Part shown: positions 1 to 5,054 of the stretch, one piece after another | Layout: each line of letters begins with the position of its first letter | Numbering within the stretch: the stretch's first letter is position 1 | DNA from: an uncultured Clostridium sp. | GTDB lineage: Bacteria > Bacillota > Clostridia > Lachnospirales > Lachnospiraceae | Reading direction: 5' to 3' | Length of the DNA: 5,054 nucleotides | NCBI GenBank assembly: GCA_905192625.1 | Contig: CAJJLI010000220.1 | Location: 1 to 5,054 of the forward strand | Notes under the pieces: generated by a model | Told to the model about the DNA's origin: nothing | What the model saw: only the letters and a program-made list of their open reading frames with translations | Databases searched by the model: none | Position numbers and translations under genes: made by a program

Positions 1-529
1 TGTTCTTTGCAACATAATTCTCTGCACCAAATATGAGTACAATAAGTAAAGGTGCAAATCCAAGCATTGCATACAACCAACCCAAACGGCTGAGTGCTTT
101 AAATTTTTCAATCGTTACAGGTACCACTAAGCATATTAGTAGCATGATTGCTGCAATTATAAACTGACGCACACCTTTTTCATAAGATAGGCGTGTTATC
201 ATTACAAAACCTATCATTAGAAGCATCATCATGTTTTGATAAACGAGCTGTGACATCATGCGATAACTTACTTTATAGAGTGCACCAAAAATAATAAATA
301 CAAGCAATTGGCTCAGATATAAAATAAACAATCGCTCTTCACCAGACGTAATAAAAAGTGACAAAAAACTACACCCATGAATTAAGTACATGAGCACTTC
401 CATACTACGATATACTTTTTTACGATATCGTTTATTCTTTACTACGATTACTCGAAAAGAAAAGAATGTATACAATGTCATCAATATGATGATTAAATAT
501 TTTGTTAATTCTGTGATTAAGTGATCCAT
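1..529 (-). CDS. FtsW/RodA/SpoVE-family membrane protein, N-terminal part (cut by window edge)
   Basis: The reading frame opens at ATG 529-527 and runs without a stop for 176 codons to the window edge, so the C-terminal half is missing. An AGAGG ribosome binding site lies 5 nt upstream (535-539). The translation (MDHLITELTKYLII...) shows about six hydrophobic segments, near residues 9-29, 43-61, 66-84, 95-112, 121-139 and 149-168, with a basic loop (KNKRYRKKVYR) at 31-41. The stretch RLSYEKGVRQFIIAA (113-127) matches the FtsW/RodA/SpoVE pattern in which an Arg-Leu is followed by a Lys/Arg-Gln at the start of a helix. The last residues, GAENYVAKN, sit where family members carry G-x-x-x-N-G-A-[KR]-x-W. 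Family members (SEDS proteins) polymerise peptidoglycan glycan strands from lipid II in the cytoplasmic membrane, with a partner class B penicillin-binding protein. Extra helices seem to precede the canonical core. FtsW, RodA and SpoVE cannot be told apart from this fragment, so no symbol is given. Confidence 0.8.
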   Translation of the reverse strand, partial: MDHLITELTKYLIIILMTLYTFFSFRVIVVKNKRYRKKVYRSMEVLMYLIHGCSFLSLFITSGEERLFILYLSQLLVFIIFGALYKVSYRMMSQLVYQNMMMLLMIGFVMITRLSYEKGVRQFIIAAIMLLICLVVPVTIEKFKALSRLGWLYAMLGFAPLLIVLIFGAENYVAKN

Positions 530-657
530 TTTTACCTCTTATCTACGGCCTTTTGTCTTACCAAAACTCATCAAACAATATAGAAATTATCCCTATAGAT
601 AATTTCTATATATTCGCATAAAACGTGCAACGTAATTATTCATCACAAATAAAGTAA
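530..657. other. Gap between the U32 gene and the FtsW-like gene
   Basis: This 128-bp AT-rich gap separates the U32 stop codon from the FtsW-like start. It holds the inverted repeat at 578-611 and, next to the start, the AGAGG ribosome binding site at 535-539. On the minus strand a TTGCAC hexamer lies just before the repeat, but no good -10 sits at a normal distance from it, so I do not call a promoter. No further open frame is convincing. Confidence 0.5.
578..611. repeat. 14-bp perfect inverted repeat with 6-nt loop
   Basis: The arms ATATAGAAATTATC (578-591) and GATAATTTCTATAT (598-611) are exact reverse complements around the 6-base spacer CCTATA. It lies 46 bp past the U32 stop codon and 48 bp before the FtsW-like start. 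As minus-strand RNA it would form a long AU-rich hairpin, but the bases that follow (TGTTTGATGAG) are not a U-tract, so it is not a standard intrinsic terminator. It could be a weak terminator, an mRNA 3'-end stabiliser or a protein-binding palindrome; the sequence does not decide. Confidence 0.6.
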
Positions 658-3144
658 TTATAAAATTCCTCTTCGAAAATGTCCTTTTGTATATTCTCGT
701 TTCGTAAGCTCTGCATTTTCACCATACTTAAATACTCGTACAAAACTTTGAAGTACCATACTGATTTCTTCTGCGGATTCATTACTAAAATCTAACCTAA
801 TATTTCTTGGATGTAGGTTCTTAATTTCATCTGCCTCATCGAGTAAAGATAAGCACTTCGAGTTATAAATTGTATTATAACATTCTCTACAGTTTGTTCG
901 AACTAAAAGCTCATTCTTAAGGCGGTCAATTAAAACTAAGGAATCATCACCTTCATTATATTGATCTTTCCTAGCGTCCTTATTCTTATGTTTTCTACAA
1001 CCAGTCGTATTCATTTTAATACACTGGGCAGAAACCATTAATGGCAAATGACCATATACAACTAAATCCATTCCGCGAATGCCAAGCTTTGATAACTCAC
1101 CTTGATTTAATTCTACCGATGCGGTTGCATGGGTAATTCCATGTTCTGCGTAGAATTCTTTTGCTTCATGGTTCATCACATACATATTATAGTCTAGACG
1201 AATTTCTTTTTCGTTTGTATCCTGTAAAATCGTCTTGAAAAATGTATACTGCTCATAATTTTTAATAACGTATCCATCTATAGTATCGACGAGCATATGG
1301 GCTTTATTCTTCATAAATAAATCATAGGTATGAGAACGGAAAATATGAGGCATAACTACAAAACACCTCTTATTTCTATCTTTTACATATTTACTATATT
1401 TTTCAACCTGCACAAAGTTACTTTCAGCCATGTCGATATAAATCTCGTCTACTTCCACTTCTGAACATGCACTCATTAACTGATCTTCTGTTTTAATATA
1501 CGCAATGATTCCTATGTTGCTTGCTTCTTCATTTACCACAGTATCCTTCGTTTCGTTTTGTGTCTGCAAACATTCCTTGGGTTCATTTCTTCTGTAATTA
1601 TCTGCAATTGCTTCTTCTAATTTTAACAAAGCAGTTCTTCGGATTTCATTTAATTTTGAAACCGGTATAAATACATCACCTAGTAATTCAATCTCTAGCG
1701 TCTCAAACTCAAATGGTGTCTCATTTGTTTTTTCAAGTTGCGCTTTTATTTTTTCCCTGGTCATAGGTTGCTTTAATGCAGGCTCTACGACATCTCCAGC
1801 CTCAGTTACCTGAATAAGCTCATCTTCTCTCGTTCTCATTGAGACTTTCAACGTAAGATTTTCTCCTGGTGTTGCATATAAAATGCCTTCTATATTAACT
1901 TTACGTTCATTTTCATAATACTTTTTAGATAGTTCTTCTAATAACTCATTATTTTTGGTACGATAAACTTCGTTTCCTTTGCTAACTTTGCTGCCTGGCT
2001 TAAAGTTACTTTTTAATACCTGTCCTTTTTTCGCACCGTCTTTTACTGTAAACTCATATACTTTATTCCCGTTTTCACGGATTTCAAGAATGTCTTGAGC
2101 ATTAACGTCTTCTTCTAAACGAATGGATGCACTAATTCCTTTGATGTCTGTTATCTTTCCCACGAACACACCACTATGATTTGGGCGATGCATCGACATC
2201 ATTGCTTTTCCATTGTGTGCCTGATAATAACCAGTAGAAAATCCACCTCGATTGTATAGATCCTGTAATCGGAGCATGTCCTCTTTTATCTCATTGGCAT
2301 TCTTTTCTTTATACAATCGATACGCTTCACTGCCTAGTTCATAGTATTTATCTACTTGCTTACGGTAACATTCCACAACCCCAGCGGAATATTCATATCG
2401 TTTCATTCTTCCTTCAATTTTAAACGAATCGATACCTGCCTCGATAAATTCAGCTACGGAATCTAAGGTACACATGTCTTTTGGACTTAAAAGATACCCT
2501 TCTTCTCGTTTAGAAACCACTGATCCACTTTCCTTGCAACCATGTTCCATACGGCATGGTTGCGCGCATCGTCCACGGTTTCCGCTTCTTCCGCCTATCA
2601 TACTACTCATTAGACATTGTCCAGAATAACTATAGCACAATGCACCATGAACAAAAGATTCAATTTCAAGTGTTGTATTTAAACGGATTCTTTTTATTTC
2701 TTCAAGACTAAGCTCCCTTGCAGTTACCATTCTAGTAACTCCGTAATCCTCAAATACCTTCGCACCTTCTGCCATCGTAAGTGTCATCTGTGTACTTGCA
2801 TGAATTGGTAGGTTTGGAAAGTTTTCATGTATAAAACGCATTGCGCCAACGTCCTGTACAATAACGGCATCTAAACCTTCCATATAAAATCTTTTTAAGT
2901 ACTTATACAAGCTATCCGTCAGTTCCTCTTCTTTTAACAAAGTATTTACCGTCAAATACATCTGTTTTCCTTTGACGTGTACATAGTTGATTGCTCTTAA
3001 TAAAGTATCCTCATCAAGGTTATTTGCATATGCACGGGCACCAAAAGATGCTCCACCTATATATACCGCATCTGCTCCAGCATTGAGTGCTGAATGCAAG
3101 CTTTCAATCGATCCTGCTGGTGCTAATATTTCTATCTTTTTCAT
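658..3144 (-). CDS. U32-family protein (RlhA/TrhP-like, probable RNA hydroxylase), 828 aa
   Basis: The N-terminus MKKIEILAPAGSIESL and the block around residues 162-180 (ESFVHGALC, then YSYSGQC, then LMS) match the U32 signature E-x-F-x2-G-[SA]-[LIVM]-C-x4-G-x-C-x-[LIVM]-S. Cys170, 177, 193 and 197 (C-x6-C-x15-C-x3-C) are the four cysteines expected to hold an Fe-S cluster. LLSPKDMC (218-225) and FKIEGRMKR (241-249) are also typical. U32 proteins were first called collagenase-like peptidases. Characterised E. coli members (RlhA on 23S rRNA C2501, TrhP on tRNA U34) hydroxylate RNA using prephenate-dependent chemistry, so a cytoplasmic RNA-modifying role is more likely than proteolysis. Length and a middle region after about residue 300 resemble the longer RlhA type (about 650 aa in E. 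coli) more than TrhP (about 450 aa). A C-terminal extension carries a second cysteine set. The start is supported by AGAAGG (3150-3155), 5 nt upstream. The gene lies behind the zapA terminator, so it may have its own promoter, which I could not identify. RNA target unproven. Confidence 0.88.
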   Translation of the reverse strand: MKKIEILAPAGSIESLHSALNAGADAVYIGGASFGARAYANNLDEDTLLRAINYVHVKGKQMYLTVNTLLKEEELTDSLYKYLKRFYMEGLDAVIVQDVGAMRFIHENFPNLPIHASTQMTLTMAEGAKVFEDYGVTRMVTARELSLEEIKRIRLNTTLEIESFVHGALCYSYSGQCLMSSMIGGRSGNRGRCAQPCRMEHGCKESGSVVSKREEGYLLSPKDMCTLDSVAEFIEAGIDSFKIEGRMKRYEYSAGVVECYRKQVDKYYELGSEAYRLYKEKNANEIKEDMLRLQDLYNRGGFSTGYYQAHNGKAMMSMHRPNHSGVFVGKITDIKGISASIRLEEDVNAQDILEIRENGNKVYEFTVKDGAKKGQVLKSNFKPGSKVSKGNEVYRTKNNELLEELSKKYYENERKVNIEGILYATPGENLTLKVSMRTREDELIQVTEAGDVVEPALKQPMTREKIKAQLEKTNETPFEFETLEIELLGDVFIPVSKLNEIRRTALLKLEEAIADNYRRNEPKECLQTQNETKDTVVNEEASNIGIIAYIKTEDQLMSACSEVEVDEIYIDMAESNFVQVEKYSKYVKDRNKRCFVVMPHIFRSHTYDLFMKNKAHMLVDTIDGYVIKNYEQYTFFKTILQDTNEKEIRLDYNMYVMNHEAKEFYAEHGITHATASVELNQGELSKLGIRGMDLVVYGHLPLMVSAQCIKMNTTGCRKHKNKDARKDQYNEGDDSLVLIDRLKNELLVRTNCRECYNTIYNSKCLSLLDEADEIKNLHPRNIRLDFSNESAEEISMVLQSFVRVFKYGENAELTKREYTKGHFRRGIL

Positions 3145-3223
3145 ATATACCTTCTACATATCTAACATTTAAAATGTTTTAATATGCTATATCCTTTCTC
3201 TTTCTTACTATAAATATAAAGAT

Positions 3224-3248
3224 AAAAAGGCCGTCATCCCTGACAGCC
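3224..3248 (-). terminator. Rho-independent terminator after zapA
   Basis: Read on the minus strand, GGCTGTCA (3248-3241) pairs with TGACGGCC (3236-3229) across a GGGA loop, giving an 8-bp stem with one G-U pair. TTTTT follows at once (3228-3224), continuing as ATCTTTATA. It begins 8 bp after the zapA stop codon. This is the only G+C-rich hairpin plus T-tract in the window, and it should end most transcription from zapA before the U32 gene. Confidence 0.9.
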
Positions 3249-3256
3249 CCAATTTA

Positions 3257-3676
3257 TTAGTTTTTTATATTCTTTCGCGCTTCAATAAGTTCCGTTTCCA
3301 AACGAACTACTTTTTTCTGTTCTTCGAGATTTTCTTTTTGCAATGCTACAATTTCATTTTCAGCAGATTCTAATCTTGATTGTAACATAATAACCTCATG
3401 TTTTAAATCAAAAATTTCACCACTTTTTAAGTCACTATCGCTTTCTGCTTGCTTTAACAGCTTTTGGACTTTAAAATAATCATCTGCTATATTTAATTGA
3501 AGTAAAATATTGCGCATCTCGCCATCTAGAGTTCGGTAGAAATCCTGTTGTTTAAATTCTGCTATCTTACTGTTTATATAGGACGCAACTTTTTGTAAGT
3601 ATTCCTCACTTTCATATCCGCAAATTACATATCGCTTCCCATTGATTATAACTTCAATATCCGTTCGTTTATTCAT
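3257..3676 (-). CDS. zapA: Cell division protein ZapA (139 aa)
   Basis: ZapA binds FtsZ in the cytoplasm and bundles its protofilaments, stabilising the Z-ring at the division site. The first 70 residues match the ZapA domain: a short strand pair (IEVIINGKRYVICGYESEEYL split around residues 7-27), then helical KVASYINSKIAEF, then the conserved-looking block MRNILLQLNIADDYFK (54-69). Residues about 88-137 form a long charged heptad region (LKHEVIMLQSRLESAENEI and onward), a predicted coiled coil longer than the compact E. coli protein and usual for clostridial ZapA. The frame stays open upstream to a TTG at 3715, but ATG 3676-3674 is chosen because AGAGGA lies 4-5 nt before it and residues specific to ZapA begin just after it. 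It stands alone between a hairpin-rich gap and a strong terminator, so it is probably transcribed alone or as the tail of a ruv transcript. Identity is confident; the partner FtsZ is not in the window. Confidence 0.92.
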   Translation of the reverse strand: MNKRTDIEVIINGKRYVICGYESEEYLQKVASYINSKIAEFKQQDFYRTLDGEMRNILLQLNIADDYFKVQKLLKQAESDSDLKSGEIFDLKHEVIMLQSRLESAENEIVALQKENLEEQKKVVRLETELIEARKNIKN

Positions 3677-3680
3677 ACCG

Positions 3681-3686
3681 TCCTCT
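3681..3686 (-). promoter_or_regulatory. Ribosome binding site deciding the zapA start
   Basis: AGAGGA on the minus strand lies 4 nt before ATG 3676-3674. The competing TTG at 3715 has only AT-rich sequence upstream (AAGTTT) and no purine-rich site. The other three genes use similar sites (AGAGGG, AGAAGG, AGAGG) at the same distance, which supports the ATG start. Confidence 0.8.
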
Positions 3687-3748
3687 TTTCCGAGATTTCC
3701 CCACCCTGATCTCAAAACTTATATGAAACTCAAAATCTGATATTTGAA

Positions 3749-3778
3749 CCTAAATGAACTTTTGTACTATAACGTCAA
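3749..3778 (-). promoter_or_regulatory. Possible zapA promoter
   Basis: TTGACG on the minus strand (3778-3773) matches the vegetative -35 box at five of six bases, but the best -10 at 18 bp is only TTTAGG (3754-3749). Alternatively TATAGT (3771-3766), a five-of-six match to the -10 box, could be used with a poor T-rich -35. Either would give a zapA leader of several tens of bases and lies just after the T7 run, as expected for a new transcription unit. Weak evidence. Confidence 0.25.
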
Positions 3779-3789
3779 TTTATGAGGAT

Positions 3790-3821
3790 AAAAAAACGCT
3801 CCTTAATGTTTATAACGAAGC
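3790..3821 (-). terminator. Possible second terminator between ruvB and zapA
   Basis: On the minus strand GCTTC (3821-3817) can pair with GGAGC (3802-3798), including one G-U pair. An inner TTA/TAA pairing lies beyond a bulged G, and the loop is TAAACAT. A G and seven T (3796-3790) follow. The T-tract is good but the stem is weak and short, so termination would be partial. It could also attenuate readthrough into zapA. Confidence 0.4.
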
Positions 3822-3876
3822 AATACGTGCTTATACTATCATTCATTCGCATCATAATAATGAAGCACGAACCGCT

Positions 3877-3910
3877 TCTTGATAGAATTTATACCATATT
3901 CTATCCAAGA
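3877..3910. repeat. Bulged inverted repeat in the ruvB-zapA gap
   Basis: TCTTGATAGAAT (3877-3888) pairs with ATTCTATCCAAGA (3898-3910) apart from one unpaired C at 3905 or 3906; the loop is 9 nt. It directly abuts the next hairpin (3912-3940). No T-tract follows on the minus strand, so it is more likely part of a folded 3' untranslated region than a terminator itself. Confidence 0.5.
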
Positions 3911-3911
3911 T

Positions 3912-3940
3912 GATAAAAAGCAATAAATTTGCTTTTTATC
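3912..3940 (-). terminator. Candidate ruvB terminator hairpin
   Basis: GATAAAAAGCAA (3912-3923) and TTGCTTTTTATC (3929-3940) are exact reverse complements, a 12-bp stem around a 5-nt loop, 68 bp beyond the ruvB stop. The run of five T lies within the 3' arm, right after the GC step, as in many AT-rich terminators with an A-tract opposite the T-tract. The stem is symmetrical, so it could stop transcription from either side. Its low G+C content makes its strength uncertain. Confidence 0.55.
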
Positions 3941-4007
3941 GTTATTTTATTTTAACATAATTTGCTGGAAAAACAATACTTTTTTATTGACAGCCTATTT
4001 CATTTAT

Positions 4008-5024
4008 CTATTCTGTAGCGTCGTTTTTTGTACTCACTGCAAGTCCAAGGTGCTTATATGCCATATCTGTAACCATACGACCTCTTGGAGTTCTTATTAT
4101 CAAACCATTTTGAACAAGATATGGTTCGTAAACCTCCTCAACTGTTCCTGAATCTTCACCTATCGTAGTTGCAACAGCATCTATTCCAACCGGACCACCA
4201 TTGAATTTTTCGATCATTGTCATTAATATTTGGCGATCGATGTGATCTAGCCCTAATTTATCAACTTCTAATAAATCTAGGGCAAAGTTTGCAACATCTC
4301 TTGTTATCTTTCCATCATATTTTACTTGTGCAAAATCCCTTACTCGTTTTAACAAACGATTTGCTAACCTTGGAGTTCCTCTTGATCTTCTTGCCAATTC
4401 TAGCGCACCCGTTTCATCTATTTCAACACCTAACACACTTGCTGAACGAATAATGATTGTCTTTAACTCTTCTGCAGTGTAAAACTCCAGACGGCTAACT
4501 ACTCCAAAACGGTCTCGCAGTGGTGCTGTTAACATCCCTGCTCTTGTCGTTGCCCCTACCAAAGTAAAACGAGGTAATTCTAGTCGAATTGACTTTGCAG
4601 AGGCACCTTTCCCTATTACAATGTCAATTGCATAATCTTCCATTGCTGGGTATAACAACTCCTCAACTTGACGGTTCAAGCGATGGATTTCATCGATAAA
4701 CAAGACATCGCCCTCTTGTAGGTTGTTTAATATCGCTGCCATATCGCCAGGTTTTTCAATCGCTGGTCCAGCAGTGGTTTTCATACTAACACCCATCTCA
4801 TTCGCAATTATTCCTGCAAGAGTTGTCTTTCCGAGCCCAGGTGGTCCAAAAAAAAGAACGTGATCTAAGGAGTCCCCTCGTTGCTTCGCTGCTTCGATGT
4901 AAACTTTTAAATTTTCTTTTGCTTTTTTCTGACCAATATAGTCTTTTAATAACTGAGGTCGTAAGGAGCTTTCTAATTTTACATCCTCTTCCATTAACTC
5001 AGTTGTTATCATTCTCTTTCCCAT
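4008..5024 (-). CDS. ruvB: Holliday junction branch migration helicase RuvB (338 aa)
   Basis: RuvB is the hexameric AAA+ ATPase that, with RuvA bound at the junction, drives branch migration of Holliday junctions during recombination and fork repair, before RuvC (or its equivalent) cuts. Walker A is GPPGLGKTT (60-68), Walker B is VLFIDEIH (107-114), sensor 1 is GATTR (157-161), and LRDRFG (169-174) supplies the arginine finger. Sensor 2 is in [16 protein letters not shown] (215-230). The C-terminal winged-helix domain covers about residues 255-330, with [16 protein letters not shown] (277-292) and RTPRGR (311-316). The length is normal for the family and all key residues are present. ATG 5024-5022 is supported by AGAGGG (5030-5035), 5 nt upstream; the internal Met5 has no such site. 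RuvA usually lies immediately upstream in bacteria of this type, but the window ends 30 bases before the start and does not show it. Confidence 0.98.
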   Translation of the reverse strand: MGKRMITTELMEEDVKLESSLRPQLLKDYIGQKKAKENLKVYIEAAKQRGDSLDHVLFFGPPGLGKTTLAGIIANEMGVSMKTTAGPAIEKPGDMAAILNNLQEGDVLFIDEIHRLNRQVEELLYPAMEDYAIDIVIGKGASAKSIRLELPRFTLVGATTRAGMLTAPLRDRFGVVSRLEFYTAEELKTIIIRSASVLGVEIDETGALELARRSRGTPRLANRLLKRVRDFAQVKYDGKITRDVANFALDLLEVDKLGLDHIDRQILMTMIEKFNGGPVGIDAVATTIGEDSGTVEEVYEPYLVQNGLIIRTPRGRMVTDMAYKHLGLAVSTKNDATE

Positions 5025-5054
5025 AGGTTCCCTCTAACTATCTATACTTAAACA

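Larger units (their letters stand above)
3677..4007. other. 331-bp hairpin-rich gap between ruvB and zapA
   Basis: No convincing protein-coding frame lies here on either strand. In the direction of transcription it holds a weak CAATA/TATTG stem followed by TTTTT (3989-3969), a 12-bp hairpin (3940-3912), a bulged hairpin (3910-3877), a GAAGC/GCTTC stem (3878-3862), a hairpin ending in T7 (3821-3790), a possible zapA promoter (3778-3749) and the zapA ribosome binding site. The layout fits an end-of-operon region followed by a new start. I recognise no known riboswitch or small RNA. Confidence 0.55.

Noticed and set aside
2987..3172. Plus-strand open frame of 61 codons opposite the start of the U32 gene
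   Set aside because: It lies almost wholly antisense to a strongly supported gene, has no ribosome binding site that I can see and resembles no family I know.
3164..3178. Short palindrome AACATTT-A-AAATGTT upstream of the U32 gene
   Set aside because: Seven-base AT-only-style arms in AT-rich DNA are likely chance; too weak to call an operator.
3677..3715. Longer zapA starting at TTG 3715, adding 13 residues
   Set aside because: No ribosome binding site precedes the TTG, while AGAGGA precedes the internal ATG, and the extra residues do not look like ZapA.
4217..4453. Plus-strand open frame of 78 codons inside ruvB
   Set aside because: Leu-rich composition is the expected product of reading ruvB backwards; the sense frame is a complete, conserved RuvB.
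4823..5026. Plus-strand open frame of 67 codons opposite the ruvB start
   Set aside because: Antisense shadow of the RuvB N-terminal region, with no independent support.
5036..5054. Possible last codons of ruvA at the window edge
   Set aside because: Stops occur in all three minus-strand frames in these few bases, and none of the short possible tails can be identified as RuvA.
1..5054. Mobile element, CRISPR array, tRNA or rRNA, toxin-antitoxin or defence system
   Set aside because: No spaced direct repeats, transposase, cloverleaf-forming sequence or suitable small gene pair was seen; all genes are core chromosomal types.

Overview
The window is a low-GC stretch of ordinary, vertically inherited chromosome, AT-rich throughout with very AT-rich gaps. 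The protein types and gene order (RuvB, a ZapA with a long C-terminal coiled coil, a long U32-family protein, an FtsW/RodA/SpoVE-type membrane protein) suggest an anaerobic Gram-positive of the class Clostridia, most likely Lachnospiraceae (Clostridium phytofermentans-like). The taxon is inferred from remembered family resemblance, not from a search.

All four genes are on the minus strand, so transcription runs from high to low coordinates. In that order: ruvB (5024-4008), the Holliday-junction branch-migration motor; a 331-bp hairpin-rich gap; zapA (3676-3257), a Z-ring stabiliser; a clear intrinsic terminator (3248-3224); an 828-residue U32-family protein (3144-658), probably an RNA hydroxylase-type enzyme rather than a protease; a 128-bp gap with a 14-bp perfect inverted repeat; and the N-terminal 176 residues of an FtsW/RodA/SpoVE-family polytopic membrane protein (529 to the window edge). 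Each start has a purine-rich Shine-Dalgarno sequence about 5 nt upstream, which settles the start codons.

Functionally the segment joins DNA recombination/repair (ruvB) to cell-envelope and division genes (zapA, FtsW-like), with an RNA-modification-type gene between. The terminators and gaps argue that it is not one tight operon. I see no mobile element, CRISPR array, RNA gene, phage gene or defence system. The points most worth a second look are the C-terminal cysteine cluster of the U32 protein, the hairpin series between ruvB and zapA, and the inverted repeat ahead of the FtsW-like gene. None of these amounts to a demonstrated new system.
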